Positions 54,819 through 63,815 of a stretch of 64,000 nucleotides of DNA are shown here, in pieces. Source of the DNA: CAZYLZ01 sp964648335 (GTDB lineage Bacteria > Patescibacteriota > Minisyncoccia > Phycocordibacterales > UBA2100); NCBI GenBank assembly GCA_964648335.1, contig CAZYLZ010000001.1, positions 104,165 to 168,164 on the forward strand, given 5' to 3'. How positions within the stretch are numbered: position 1 is the stretch's first letter; each line of letters opens with the position of its first letter. Position numbers and translations under genes: made by a program. Under the pieces are notes generated by a model. That model was not told where the DNA came from and made no database searches. It saw nothing but the letters and a program-made list of their open reading frames with translations.

Positions 54819-54968
54819 CTCTAGCGGGTTTGTGCAAGCCGAGAACCTTCAGGTAATCAAAAGGCTCCCAGCCATTGCGATGAAACCTTTCGGCCTCACC
54901 CACATCGGTTTCCCGACGTGACCCGCTAGAGCGACTCTGACTGGGAGTCCTTTGATCTCTAGCGGGTT
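54819..54968. repeat. CTCTAGCGGGTT sites, two direct and one inverted
   Basis: CTCTAGCGGGTT at 54819-54830 and 54957-54968, with the 11-base inverted copy ACCCGCTAGAG at 54921-54931. They lie just upstream of the minus-strand nuclease gene and could be regulator or recombinase sites. Confidence 0.65.
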
Positions 54969-55263
54969 TTGCGACCATATCCTTTGGAGATTCCAAAGGG
55001 GTTAGGTCGACGACTTATTCAGTTGTAAAGGTATTTTAGCAGATTTTACTCTGCTCTTCCATTCCTTGCTTACATTCGGGAAAAAGTAAAGTCTCAAAAA
55101 AGATATCCACAGTGGTCTTTTGACGTTGTTTGCAGGCGATTCTTTGAAGACGTTCAACGAAAACCCTGTCATCATTTTTCTAATTTACCGTCTTTGCAAA
55201 GCACGACTTGCAGAACAAAAACTATTTGTTCTAAACTTAAAATACTTCGAAAGAAGATACTAA

Positions 55264-55335
55264 CGGTGAAGCTAATTGAGTGACTTAAGATTGGTCGATT
55301 GTAAATCTTGAGTCGCCACAGGCGCACCGTTTTTT
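55264..55335 (+). ncRNA. Structured element with terminator-like end
   Basis: CGGTG (55264-55268) pairs with CACCG (55325-55329), enclosing an 11-bp hairpin (55282-55292 with 55304-55314, one G-T pair, 11-base loop) and a small GCC/GGC hairpin. Six Ts follow (55330-55335). It could be a small RNA, an attenuator before the methyltransferase gene, or a DNA recombination structure. Confidence 0.4.
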
Positions 55336-55397
55336 ATTTAACTATTTGAGAACTAACGGAGAACAAAATTGAATTATGAAAATTAATACACATAACT

Positions 55398-56720
55398 ATG
55401 AACAATATGAAAGTAGTGTATGTGCCCGTTGGTTCTCTCAACCCGAGTACATACAACCCACGCAAGTGGAACGAAGCGCAGACGAGTGCGCTGAAAGAAT
55501 CGATTACTAAGTTCGGGTTGGTAGACCCTATCTTGTGCAACTCATGTCCCGAGCGCATGAACACTGTCATCGGTGGTCATTTTAGATTGGCAGTGGCGAA
55601 AGAGCTCGGCTTCACTGAGATGCCTGTCGTCTATGTGAACATTCCTGATATTGAAAAGGAAAAAGAATTGAATGTGAGACTCAACAAGAACCTTGGTGAG
55701 TTCGACTTCGCATTACTCAAAGATTTTGGCGAGGAGTTTCTAGGTAGTGTCGGCTTTAGTACAGAAGAGCTCGACAACATCTTTGCGATTGACCCGACGC
55801 CTGAGCAGTTCGACCTCAAGAAGGAACTCGATAAGCTCGATATCAAAGACATCAAAGTGCAGAACGGCGACCGCTACGAAATCGACGGTTCCATCCTCAT
55901 GTGTGGTGACAGCACCATAGAGGCAGACATGCTCAAGTTAATGGAAGGAGCGAAAGCGGATATGGTGATGACCGATCCTCCATATATTTTGGATTACCTC
56001 CGTGGCAAGACTAAGCAGAAAGACGGAGTGACCGAAGGATTCGGATTGAAGAAGAATCGCAAGTATCTTGGCACAGATGTATTGCCAGATAACTTCACGG
56101 AACTTTGGATGGCTGGTGTAGCGAAGGTACAGAAGGATGATTTTAGCATCATTATATTTGAGCATCCAAAGAATCTCCGAACTATCTGGAACGCATTGGA
56201 GAAACACTGGAAGTATCGCAACACCATTACGTGGCATGTACCAAATCGTGTACAAGGGTTTTCAGCTAAGTACAAATTCTTCAACAAGCAGGATATTGCA
56301 CTGGTTGGTTCAAGCGAAGGTAAAGGTCTCAATCTTGATGAAGAAGACTCACTGTTCCAGAACGAGTACGAGAATGCGCTTTATGCCACATCAGGGAAAC
56401 CAACGTGGGAGGGATACGAAAAGGGTAAAAAGTATCAGCCGACTGATTTCATCGACCACATCGCGGCTGATGAAAAATCATCAGGACAAGGCATCATCTT
56501 CGGCACCAAACCATTGGAACTTTTGATTCCGTACATCAAGGTACTGACAAAGCGTGGTGATTTGGTATTGGAGCCATTCGGCGGTTCGGGAAGTACCCTC
56601 ATTGCATCGCTCAAGCTCGGACGTAATTGCCGAATCATGGAGAAGTCGCCAGTGTATGCGGAAGTGATAAAGAATCGTTGGGAGAAACACACTGGTAAGA
56701 AGGCAAAGAAGATTAACTAA
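55398..56720 (+). CDS. ParB-domain/DNA methyltransferase fusion
   Basis: 440 residues. An N-terminal ParB/Sulfiredoxin-like domain (about 5-110) has LNPSTYNPRKW, SITKFGLVDPIL and VIGGHFRLAVAKELG. A DNA N4/N6-methyltransferase domain has catalytic DPPY (193-196) and, further on, the SAM-binding FGGSG near 394. The catalytic motif precedes the SAM motif, the beta-group order. Such fusions are typical of phages and integrative elements, where they methylate the element's DNA. The Met at 55407 is an alternative start. Confidence 0.9.
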   Translation: MNNMKVVYVPVGSLNPSTYNPRKWNEAQTSALKESITKFGLVDPILCNSCPERMNTVIGGHFRLAVAKELGFTEMPVVYVNIPDIEKEKELNVRLNKNLGEFDFALLKDFGEEFLGSVGFSTEELDNIFAIDPTPEQFDLKKELDKLDIKDIKVQNGDRYEIDGSILMCGDSTIEADMLKLMEGAKADMVMTDPPYILDYLRGKTKQKDGVTEGFGLKKNRKYLGTDVLPDNFTELWMAGVAKVQKDDFSIIIFEHPKNLRTIWNALEKHWKYRNTITWHVPNRVQGFSAKYKFFNKQDIALVGSSEGKGLNLDEEDSLFQNEYENALYATSGKPTWEGYEKGKKYQPTDFIDHIAADEKSSGQGIIFGTKPLELLIPYIKVLTKRGDLVLEPFGGSGSTLIASLKLGRNCRIMEKSPVYAEVIKNRWEKHTGKKAKKIN

Positions 56721-56728
56721 CTACTTCT

Positions 56729-57376
56729 ATGTCTTCTCCAAAGAAAAACAAAACGGAGAAGCGATTGGAGACTCTAGCGGTAAAGACCAAGGAACAGAAA
56801 CAGGCATTCCTCGAACAGCTTCCAAAGTATCCGATAGTGCAGGTCGCCTGTGAAAAATCAGGTGTCGGTCGTTCAACGTACTATGCGTGGCGGAAGGATG
56901 ATAAAGAGTTCGCCAAAGAAGCAGACGAGGCGATTGCCTCTGGTACATTCTTTATCAACGACATGGCGGAGTCCAAGCTTATCCAGAATATACAGAACGG
57001 TAACAACACCGCAATTATTTTCTGGTTGAAGAATCATCATGATTCGTACAACGAAAGAATTATTCACGAGCATGTGGTTGCAGAAGAAGAAATCACTGAG
57101 GAAAAGAAAGCCATGGTTAAAGCCCTCATCAATATTGGTTTCGCCAATATTCTGAAATCATATGACACGACTCCAGAGGAATACAGGAAGCAGAAAGAAA
57201 AAGAGGAGGAGGAAAGGTTGAATGAGCTACGTGCTGAAGAAGAACGTAAACGCGAGGAAGAAGATGTCCAAGAACAATCAGACCCAATGCCACAAACAGA
57301 ACCAAAGCGACCTGTGAAGAATGGCGCAAACATCAACGATATTTTGAGGAAACGTAAGCGTCCTGACACACTTTAG
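56729..57376 (+). CDS. Small-terminase-like or phBC6A51-type HTH protein
   Basis: 215 residues, 8 bases after the methyltransferase stop. An HTH region (about 28-58: FLEQLPKYPIVQVACEKSGVGRSTYYAW) is followed by ESKLIQNIQNGNNTAIIFWLKNH, the pattern of phage small terminase subunits. A long Glu/Arg/Lys-rich helix (about 150-185) and a basic tail complete it. No large terminase gene is present here, so it may instead be a DNA-binding regulator of the element. Confidence 0.65.
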   Translation: MSSPKKNKTEKRLETLAVKTKEQKQAFLEQLPKYPIVQVACEKSGVGRSTYYAWRKDDKEFAKEADEAIASGTFFINDMAESKLIQNIQNGNNTAIIFWLKNHHDSYNERIIHEHVVAEEEITEEKKAMVKALINIGFANILKSYDTTPEEYRKQKEKEEEERLNELRAEEERKREEEDVQEQSDPMPQTEPKRPVKNGANINDILRKRKRPDTL

Positions 57377-57443
57377 TTATCTACCTCGAGGATCTCGGGA
57401 CGCTCTGGACTCCTAGGGAGGGTTGCGTCATTCCTTGTGTTGT

Positions 57444-58775
57444 ATGGAAAACATAACAACATCAAGGGTGAACCTCGGCGTGAGGCAGGCTGAGCCAGCA
57501 CCCATAGTCAAATACTGCCTCTATGCGAGAAAGTCGACTGAAAGTGAGGAACGACAAGTCCTCTCAATAGATAGTCAGATTAAAGAGATGATTCAACTCG
57601 CTGAACGCGAGGGTCTTGAGATAGTCGAAATCAAGAGAGAATCACACTCAGCAAAAGAGACAGGACAACGCCCCGTCTTCAATGAGATTATCGAGGAGAT
57701 ACGACAAGGAAAATTCACAGGAATACTGACGTGGGCACCAGACCGTATCAGTAGAAATGCTGGTGACCTTGGAAAGATAGTGGACTTGATGGATGCAAAG
57801 CTACTTATAGAGATACGCACCTTCGGTCAGCGGTTTACAAATAGTCCGAGTGAGAAATTCCTCCTGATGATCCTCGGAAGTCAGGCAAAACTAGAAAACG
57901 ACAACCGAGGCATAAACGTAAAACGTGGACTGCGAACGCGAGTGGAGATGGGATTGTGGCCTGGAGTAGCACCGCTCGGATACCTGAATCAAAAGCTGAT
58001 GGATAAGAAGTGCCAGATTGCAGTCGATACTGCACGAGCACCAATAGTTAAAAAGATATTCGAGAAAATTGCATACGAACATTACTCGGGAAGAAAGATA
58101 TACAACTGGCTGAAGTTTGAACTGAACTTTCATACACGAGGAAACAAGCCACTAACCTTAAGTGGTGTATATCGTATTATCGACAACCCTTTTTATTACG
58201 GACCATTCGAGTACCCGAGAGAAAGTGGTAACTGGTATCAAGGAAAACATACGCCACTTATCACTCAAGAGCTGTTCGAGAAAGCTCAGGCGCAACTGAA
58301 GCGAGACAAGATAGTCAGAGAGAACAAAGAATTCGCCTTCACCAAACTATTTACTTGCGGATATTGTCAGAGCGGTATATCAGCCGAGGAGAAATGGAAA
58401 CCACTCAAAGATGGAACATCCGCGCACTATATTTACTACGGATGCAGTCGTGCGAGAGATAGGAATTGCAAAAACAAATACATACGCGAAGAAGAGCTTA
58501 TCGATGAGCTGCTCAAGATTATGGACATAGTAAACATCAACGAGCTCGGCATGAGACAGAAGCTTGAAGATGAGATACGAAGATTCAACAAACTGCAGAA
58601 AATAGTAAACGGCAGAAGCGGTAACTCACTAGTGGAAGAGGACGACGTGAACATCAGGCAATATGCGAAGTACCTACTCAAAGAAGGAAGCACGTCGGAC
58701 AAGCGAGAACTGCTCGGGAACTTGCGAAGCCGACTGAACTATAAGGACAAAAAGATAACGATGATTGCTGAATAG
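57444..58775 (+). CDS. Large serine recombinase
   Basis: 443 residues from the ATG at 57444; an upstream TTG at 57423 is less likely. Resolvase catalytic domain first, with YARKS containing the nucleophile Ser31 and later the WAPDRISRN active-site region. A recombinase domain (about 170-260) and a zinc ribbon (CGYC at about residue 306, later paired with YGCS and RNC) follow, then a C-terminal helical region. Integrase or transposase of the site-specific large serine type, probably responsible for integrating this island. Attachment sites usually lie next to such genes. Confidence 0.9.
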   Translation: MENITTSRVNLGVRQAEPAPIVKYCLYARKSTESEERQVLSIDSQIKEMIQLAEREGLEIVEIKRESHSAKETGQRPVFNEIIEEIRQGKFTGILTWAPDRISRNAGDLGKIVDLMDAKLLIEIRTFGQRFTNSPSEKFLLMILGSQAKLENDNRGINVKRGLRTRVEMGLWPGVAPLGYLNQKLMDKKCQIAVDTARAPIVKKIFEKIAYEHYSGRKIYNWLKFELNFHTRGNKPLTLSGVYRIIDNPFYYGPFEYPRESGNWYQGKHTPLITQELFEKAQAQLKRDKIVRENKEFAFTKLFTCGYCQSGISAEEKWKPLKDGTSAHYIYYGCSRARDRNCKNKYIREEELIDELLKIMDIVNINELGMRQKLEDEIRRFNKLQKIVNGRSGNSLVEEDDVNIRQYAKYLLKEGSTSDKRELLGNLRSRLNYKDKKITMIAE

Positions 58776-58800
58776 TTAGTCTAATCCACAGCAACTGCAT

Positions 58801-58829
58801 TTGACTCTATACCCCCTAGGGGGTATAAT
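58801..58829 (+). promoter_or_regulatory. Copper-operon promoter
   Basis: TTGACT (58801-58806), 17-base spacer, TATAAT (58824-58829): by far the most consensus-like promoter in the window. The predicted transcription start is at the csoR start codon. Confidence 0.9.
58808..58827 (+). promoter_or_regulatory. CsoR operator, perfect 20-bp palindrome
   Basis: TATACCCCCTAGGGGGTATA is its own reverse complement and fills the promoter spacer and part of the -10. It matches the C-run/G-run type of CsoR sites. Copper-free CsoR bound here would block RNA polymerase. Confidence 0.88.
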
Positions 58830-58836
58830 GGGTTAT

Positions 58837-59112
58837 ATGAAATACATGGACGATAAAAATAAGGCAAAAGTTGTTCGTCGCCTCAAGTTGCTTGAGGGAC
58901 AAGTACGTGGTCTTCAAAAGATGGTTGAAAATGACACTTACTGCATTGATGTGATTACTCAAACCTCAGCTGTGAAGCAAGGGCTATCTAATGTCGAAGA
59001 CTTGTTGCTTGAAAATCACTTGGACCACTGCGTGCATCACCAAATGAAAACTGGGCAGACCGCTAAGGCGAAAGCGGAGATTATCAAAGTGTATAAACTC
59101 AAGAGAAAATAA
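58837..59112 (+). CDS. csoR: Copper-sensing repressor CsoR
   Basis: 91 residues from the ATG at 58837, placed by the promoter; an in-frame TTG at 58801 is the -35 itself. All-helical CsoR/RcnR fold ([19 protein letters not shown] opens helix 1). The copper ligands are Cys36, His61 and Cys65, at the same numbers as in the Mycobacterium protein. It should bind the palindrome in front of it and release DNA on Cu(I). First gene of the operon; copA starts 1 base after its stop. Confidence 0.93.
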   Translation: MKYMDDKNKAKVVRRLKLLEGQVRGLQKMVENDTYCIDVITQTSAVKQGLSNVEDLLLENHLDHCVHHQMKTGQTAKAKAEIIKVYKLKRK

Positions 59113-59113
59113 T

Positions 59114-61408
59114 ATGCATACACAAACCTACAAAGTAAAAGGAATGCATTGCGCCTCTTGCTCCTCTGTCATAGAGAAGACTTTCAAGAAAGTAGAGGGT
59201 GTACATTCTGTTGAAGTAAATTATGGAACGGAAAAAGCAAAGGTTACTTTTGACTCATCGAAAACAAACCCTCACGACCTTTCCAAACATATTGAGCCAC
59301 TCGGGTACTCCCTTGAGGTCCCAACGACTGCAAATGAAATGGGTATGTCGGAAAATGAACACGCCGCGCATTTAGGATTGAATCAGTCAAAGAATGAAAA
59401 GTTGGCAGAAGTAGCTGATATGAAATCTAAAGTTATATCTGCGATACCTCTCGCGATTTTCAGCATTTTTGTGATGAGCTGGGATATTTTAGCTCAATAC
59501 AATGCAGTTCCCAATATGAGCTACACGCTCAAAGAATTTTTTCACCATCTCCTCCCAATTTTTGCAACGTATACGTTATTTGTAGTCGGTAAGTCGTATC
59601 TTCTTGGTTTCTACCGCTTTCTGCGATATGGCAAAGCAAATATGGATACACTCATCGGTATTGGTACCGTGGCCGCTTTTCTATACAGCTTTATTGTTAC
59701 TGCGTTTGAAGATGTTTTAAAGCCGTTTATAAATGTTGAGCATACCTACTATGATGTGACCATCGTTGTTATTACCTTTATTGCACTCGGAAAATATCTT
59801 GAAGCACGCTCAAAAATAAAGACTGGTGATGCCATTGAAAAACTTCTCAATCTTCAGGCTAAAACAGCACTGGTTATCCGTGATGGAAAAGAAATAGAAA
59901 TCTCTGTTAATGATGTAAAGCACGGTGACCTCATTGTCGTGAAGCCAGGCGCAAAGATTCCTGTCGATGGAGTTATTACAGAAGGGTCGTCATTTGTTGA
60001 TGAATCAATGGTGACTGGTGAGCCAATGCCTGCTCAGAAAAAAGTTGGAGACAGCGTTGTTTCTGGAACCATAAATACCACAGGGGCGTTTACATTCAAA
60101 GCAACTAAAGTCGGTTCAGAAACTTTGCTCGCTCAAATAATCAAGATGGTGGAGGACGCTCAAGGTAGCCGTGCCCCCATTCAAGCTCTTGCCGATAAGA
60201 TTTCTAGTGTTTTTGTTCCCATTACTTTAGTTATTGCTTTTGTGACACTGGGTGTGTGGTTACTTTTGGGTACGAGTACACTCGGATTTTCACAAGCACT
60301 TTCGTTTGGACTCGTCTCCTTTGTTGGAGTTCTTGTCATAGCGTGTCCGTGTGCGTTGGGGCTCGCTACACCGACTGCAATTATCGTGGGGGTTGGTAAA
60401 GGAGCAAAAGAAGGAATACTTATCAAAGACGCCGCGACACTTGAAAAGCTCCACAAAGCAGACACGGTCATCGTTGATAAAACAGGCACTATCACTATCG
60501 GAAAACCGACTCTCGTTAATATTGAGCCTTTCTCAGGGCTCGACGAAAAAAAGTTTGTATCAATTCTTGCTTCACTCGAGAAGAAATCAGAACATCCGAT
60601 TGCTCACGCCATTATAAATTATGCACAAGAAAAGGAGTTACCTATTGATACCGTTTCTGAGTTTGAAGGAATTCAAGGAAAAGGACTCAAAGGAATAATT
60701 AAAGGAGTTGAATATTATGCTGGGAACGCAAAACTCTTTACGGAACTCGGTGTAGCTTTTGACCATTCCAAAATTGAGCAGTTTACCGCTCAAGGTAAAA
60801 CTCCAGTAATCCTTGGAACAAAGGAAAAGGTTTTAGGGTTTGTAATGGTTGCTGATGAAATTAAAAACGAGTCGAAGCAAGCCATCACTGACCTTCATAA
60901 GCTCGGAATAAAAGTGATTATGCTGACAGGTGATGATGAAAAAGCCGCCAAGCATATTGCCTCATTGGTAGGGATTGATGAGGTCGTCGCTCATGTGCTA
61001 CCGCAGGATAAATTACAAAAAATAAAAGAGTTACAGGCACAAGGAAAGATTGTTGCTATGGCTGGAGACGGTGTAAATGATGCTCCTGCACTTGCTCAAG
61101 CGGATGTCGGTATTGCCATGGGAACTGGAACAGACGTAGCAATAGAGTCCGCAGGCATCACGCTTCTTGGTGGAGACATTTCAAAGTTGGTAAAGGCAAT
61201 CAAGCTTTCCAAAATGACGATGCGAGGTATAAAGCAAAATCTCTTCTGGGCATTCATTTACAACATTATTGGCATTCCACTAGCTGCTGGATTATTCTAC
61301 CCAATTTTTGGCTGGCTTTTGAACCCAGTATTCGCAGGATTGGCGATGGCATTATCAAGTGTCTCAGTGGTTTCAAACTCACTGAGAATTAAAGCGAAGC
61401 AATTATAA
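59114..61408 (+). CDS. copA: Copper-exporting P1B-type ATPase CopA
   Basis: 764 residues. One N-terminal HMA domain with GMHCASC (Cys13, Cys16). The transmembrane metal site CPC is near 411-413, the phosphorylation motif DKTGT near 455, the SEHPIAHA His-Pro motif follows, and the hinge GDGVNDAPA is near 650. The last helices carry YN and [11 protein letters not shown], the third part of the Cu(I) signature. Actuator TGEP is present. Pumps Cu(I) out of the cytoplasm using ATP. Confidence 0.95.
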   Translation: MHTQTYKVKGMHCASCSSVIEKTFKKVEGVHSVEVNYGTEKAKVTFDSSKTNPHDLSKHIEPLGYSLEVPTTANEMGMSENEHAAHLGLNQSKNEKLAEVADMKSKVISAIPLAIFSIFVMSWDILAQYNAVPNMSYTLKEFFHHLLPIFATYTLFVVGKSYLLGFYRFLRYGKANMDTLIGIGTVAAFLYSFIVTAFEDVLKPFINVEHTYYDVTIVVITFIALGKYLEARSKIKTGDAIEKLLNLQAKTALVIRDGKEIEISVNDVKHGDLIVVKPGAKIPVDGVITEGSSFVDESMVTGEPMPAQKKVGDSVVSGTINTTGAFTFKATKVGSETLLAQIIKMVEDAQGSRAPIQALADKISSVFVPITLVIAFVTLGVWLLLGTSTLGFSQALSFGLVSFVGVLVIACPCALGLATPTAIIVGVGKGAKEGILIKDAATLEKLHKADTVIVDKTGTITIGKPTLVNIEPFSGLDEKKFVSILASLEKKSEHPIAHAIINYAQEKELPIDTVSEFEGIQGKGLKGIIKGVEYYAGNAKLFTELGVAFDHSKIEQFTAQGKTPVILGTKEKVLGFVMVADEIKNESKQAITDLHKLGIKVIMLTGDDEKAAKHIASLVGIDEVVAHVLPQDKLQKIKELQAQGKIVAMAGDGVNDAPALAQADVGIAMGTGTDVAIESAGITLLGGDISKLVKAIKLSKMTMRGIKQNLFWAFIYNIIGIPLAAGLFYPIFGWLLNPVFAGLAMALSSVSVVSNSLRIKAKQL

Positions 61409-61417
61409 AAAATAACT

Positions 61418-62071
61418 ATGAATAATAATATGAACAACAAAATTGTATTTGGAATAGGTGGAATAATAATTGGTTTAATTTTAGCGATATTTTTTACGTC
61501 AGCAGTATTCCCTAATAGGAACGGCAGTTTTGGAATGATGGGTTGGAGAACTAATCCAGCTTCCAATCAGGGAGCCAATGGAAATACTCAGATGGCAAAT
61601 AATATTGACAGGCATTTTATTGAGCAGATGATTCCTCATCATGATGGAGCAGTTGCAATGGCAAAGTTAGCACTTGAAAAATCAAAGCGTACTGAGATTA
61701 AGACTCTAGCTACTGCGATAATTGAAAGTCAGACAAAAGAAATTCAAGACATGGGTGTTTGGTATAAGGATTGGTTTGGAAAGGACGTCCCAAAAGTAAG
61801 TACTGGGATGATGGGTGGAGGAATGATGTCACAAAATGGAATGCATATGGGTGGACAGGAAGATATGACAAATCTCGAAAGCGCTACTGATTTTGATAGA
61901 GCATTTCTTGAAGCCATGATTCCTCATCATCAACTTGCTCTTATGATGGTACAAATGCTTGAAGCAGGAACTAGCCGACCAGAAATGATCCAATTAGCTA
62001 AGAACATCACGACTTCGCAATCAAAAGAGATACAGCAAATGCAGGGTTGGTACGCCCAGTGGTACAAATAA
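61418..62071 (+). CDS. Membrane-anchored DUF305 protein
   Basis: 217 residues. N-terminal transmembrane segment about 9-28, then two DUF305-type helical modules, each with a QMIPHH or AMIPHH motif (about residues 69-74 and 169-174) and other His and Met residues. A Met/Gly-rich linker (TGMMGGGMMSQNGMHMGG) between them is a likely copper ligand patch. DUF305 proteins are ferritin-like and common in copper operons. It probably binds metal outside the membrane; that role is inferred. Confidence 0.85.
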   Translation: MNNNMNNKIVFGIGGIIIGLILAIFFTSAVFPNRNGSFGMMGWRTNPASNQGANGNTQMANNIDRHFIEQMIPHHDGAVAMAKLALEKSKRTEIKTLATAIIESQTKEIQDMGVWYKDWFGKDVPKVSTGMMGGGMMSQNGMHMGGQEDMTNLESATDFDRAFLEAMIPHHQLALMMVQMLEAGTSRPEMIQLAKNITTSQSKEIQQMQGWYAQWYK

Positions 62072-62076
62072 GCTTT

Positions 62077-63090
62077 ATGAACACAAAAACCCTTACATTC
62101 CACGTTTCTGGTACACATTGTCCATCGTGCAAAATCTTCATCGAAGATACCTTGAATGAGCAAATTGGTATCAGTAATACCAATGTTGATTTGAAGAAAG
62201 AAACTGTATTGGTCGAGACCACCTTAGCTGAAAGTCAGCACAAACTTGCTGAAATTCTGACTGAAAAAATAAAACATAATGGGTACAGTCTTTCGGTTGA
62301 GAAGAAGGCTAAGGAGAAAAAAGATAATGGGGTTATATGGCAGGCACTTCCTATCGGACTTGCATTTCTTGCCCTATTTTTCATTGTGCAAAAATCAGGA
62401 ATTCTAAACTTTGGGCTAGGAGGAACAGTAACACCGCTGACAAGTTTTATTATTGGTCTTGTAGCATCAGTTTCGAGCTGTCTTGCAGTTGTTGGAGGAC
62501 TTGTTCTTTCTCTTTCTGCGACAGTGTCTCAGGACAAAATAAGTGACGTAAAACCAATGATGCTTTTTCACGGAGGTCGCATTATAAGTTTTGCTGTGCT
62601 TGGCGGTGTGCTCGGCGCTATCGGCAGCGCAATTGGTATTAGTTTTACCTTCACTGCGATACTGGGAATAATTGCCTCAACAGTGATGGTAATTCTTGGT
62701 CTCAATCTCGTCGGGGTTTTTGAGAAGAATATGATTGCTCTACCATCTGGGGTCTTCAGTTTTTTCCGTAAAGTAGAACACAAAACATTTGCACCCTTTC
62801 TTATTGGTGCTGGGACGTTCTTTTTGCCATGTGGATTTACTCAGGCAATGCAAGTCGCGGCACTTTCGAGTGGTTCATTTATCTCTGGACTCTTGATTAT
62901 GGGAGCGTTTGTTCTCGGGACGCTTCCAATGCTCGCCCTTCTATCGTTTGGTTCTGCTTCGTTTGCTCAATCAAAACACGCGCCACTATTCTTCAAGTCA
63001 GCAGGTGTCTTGGTGATTGGTCTTGGGGTCTTTGCACTTCTGGCAGGACTTGCGGGGCTCGGAATTATTGAACCTTTATTTAACATATAA
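62077..63090 (+). CDS. HMA domain fused to TauE/SafE (DsbD_2)-like membrane protein
   Basis: 337 residues from the ATG at 62077, 5 bases after the previous stop. N-terminal HMA domain with THCPSC (Cys15, Cys18). About six transmembrane segments follow (from ~residue 87), with SVSSCLAVVGG and GTFFLPCGFTQAMQ each holding a conserved Cys in a membrane segment, as in the DsbD/CcdA-like SafE group. Probably moves copper or electrons across the membrane in this operon; the exact reaction is not known. Confidence 0.82.
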   Translation: MNTKTLTFHVSGTHCPSCKIFIEDTLNEQIGISNTNVDLKKETVLVETTLAESQHKLAEILTEKIKHNGYSLSVEKKAKEKKDNGVIWQALPIGLAFLALFFIVQKSGILNFGLGGTVTPLTSFIIGLVASVSSCLAVVGGLVLSLSATVSQDKISDVKPMMLFHGGRIISFAVLGGVLGAIGSAIGISFTFTAILGIIASTVMVILGLNLVGVFEKNMIALPSGVFSFFRKVEHKTFAPFLIGAGTFFLPCGFTQAMQVAALSSGSFISGLLIMGAFVLGTLPMLALLSFGSASFAQSKHAPLFFKSAGVLVIGLGVFALLAGLAGLGIIEPLFNI

Positions 63091-63107
63091 TCTTATTAGT
63101 TAACTCT

Positions 63108-63509
63108 ATGCAAAAAAACACAATCATATCCATTATCGTTAGTCTCGTACTCATCGGAGGAACGCTCTATTTCATATCTGACAGATCTGCTTCAACTAAT
63201 ACAAGCGAAGTCGCACAATCACAGAATGTTGAAATCAGAGATGGAGTACAGTATGTGACCGTAACCGCAAAAGGTGGTTACTCTCCGCGCGTTACGCAAA
63301 TTCAAGGCGGTATTCCAACCAAGCTAGTGGTGAAGACTGACGGCACATATGATTGCTCTGCCTCCCTTGTTGTTCGCTCCGTAGGATTCCAAAAAATACT
63401 ACAGCCAACAGGAGAAGAAGTGATTGATTTGGGCACTCCAAAGTCAGGTGAAAAAGTGCAAGGAGTATGTGGAATGGGAATGTATAATTTCCAAATTAAA
63501 GTTAGTTAG
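63108..63509 (+). CDS. Membrane-anchored cupredoxin-like protein
   Basis: 133 residues. Signal-anchor about 5-23. A cupredoxin fold (about 48-133) has YSPRVTQIQGGIPTKLVV, Cys83 in a D-C-S motif and VCGMGMY near the end (Cys121, Met123, Met125). This is the Cupredoxin_1 arrangement found with CopA-type pumps, probably an extracellular copper buffer. Last gene of the operon; a terminator follows 11 bases after its stop. Confidence 0.82.
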   Translation: MQKNTIISIIVSLVLIGGTLYFISDRSASTNTSEVAQSQNVEIRDGVQYVTVTAKGGYSPRVTQIQGGIPTKLVVKTDGTYDCSASLVVRSVGFQKILQPTGEEVIDLGTPKSGEKVQGVCGMGMYNFQIKVS

Positions 63510-63520
63510 AATCACTAAAC

Positions 63521-63550
63521 AAAAAAGAGCGACATTAGTCGCTCTTTTTT
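63521..63550 (+). terminator. Rho-independent terminator of the copper operon
   Basis: A 13-bp stem (AAAAAAGAGCGAC with its complement) around loop ATTA, ending in six Ts. With A's before and T's after, it may act in both directions. Confidence 0.93.
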
Positions 63551-63620
63551 GTTTCAACTCAGGCATCTGGGTCGCTCCACTCTCATAGGACAGTGGGTCG
63601 TCCCCGATACTTAGTTGTCA

Positions 63621-63708
63621 TGGCGGAGGCGGAGAGATTCGAACTCTCGATACCTTGCGATATGCCACCTTTCCAGGGTGGTGCACTAGACCACTATGCG
63701 ACGCCTCC
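63621..63708 (-). tRNA. tRNA-Ser(GGA)
   Basis: The minus strand folds with acceptor stem GGAGGCG/CGCCTCC, discriminator G and encoded CCA. The anticodon stem CCACC/GGTGG holds loop CTGGAAA with anticodon GGA (Ser codons UCC and UCU). It has the long variable arm of tRNA-Ser and a T-loop TTCGAAT. 88 bases including CCA. Confidence 0.95.
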
Positions 63709-63754
63709 AATTTCGGTCATTTTTGGGCACTGTTACAAGGTCCCAATCGGTCAG

Positions 63755-63783
63755 AGTATACGTCGAAAATGCGAATAAGTCAT
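63755..63783 (-). promoter_or_regulatory. Promoter of the tRNA-Ser gene
   Basis: On the minus strand: ATGACT, 17-base spacer, TATACT, with the -10 about 46 bases before the tRNA 5' end. Confidence 0.6.
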
Positions 63784-63815
63784 TCTCGGGATAGCGCCAA
63801 AGGAAGAGACTTTTG

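Larger units (their letters stand above)
54815..55397. other. 583-base non-coding region between the nuclease and the methyltransferase
   Basis: Contains three copies of a CTCTAGCGGGT site, a perfect hairpin CCTTTGGA/TCCAAAGG (54981-54999), and a structured element with T-run at 55264-55335. A 94-codon minus-strand reading frame at 54712-54996 overlaps the nuclease gene and these repeats and is not called. The mix suits an element end, an attachment region or divergent control of the genes on either side. Confidence 0.5.
55398..58775 (+). mobile_element. Phage-like integrated module with large serine recombinase
   Basis: Three consecutive plus-strand genes (ParB-methyltransferase, small-terminase-like, serine recombinase) of phage type without head or tail genes. 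The A+T-rich genes on the left (from about 51547) and the copper operon on the right (to 63550) may belong to the same element. I could not identify attachment sites, so the ends are not defined. Confidence 0.5.

Noticed and set aside
54712..54996. 94-codon minus-strand reading frame
   Set aside because: It overlaps the nuclease gene in another frame and runs through the inverted repeats and a hairpin; no domain is seen.
55282..55314. tRNA-Tyr-like anticodon arm (contains TTGTAAATC)
   Set aside because: The bases around it do not form a 5-bp anticodon stem, and no D-arm, T-arm or 7-bp acceptor stem can be drawn; treated as a different structured element.
63593..63778. 61-codon plus-strand reading frame
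   Set aside because: It is the antisense of the tRNA-Ser gene.
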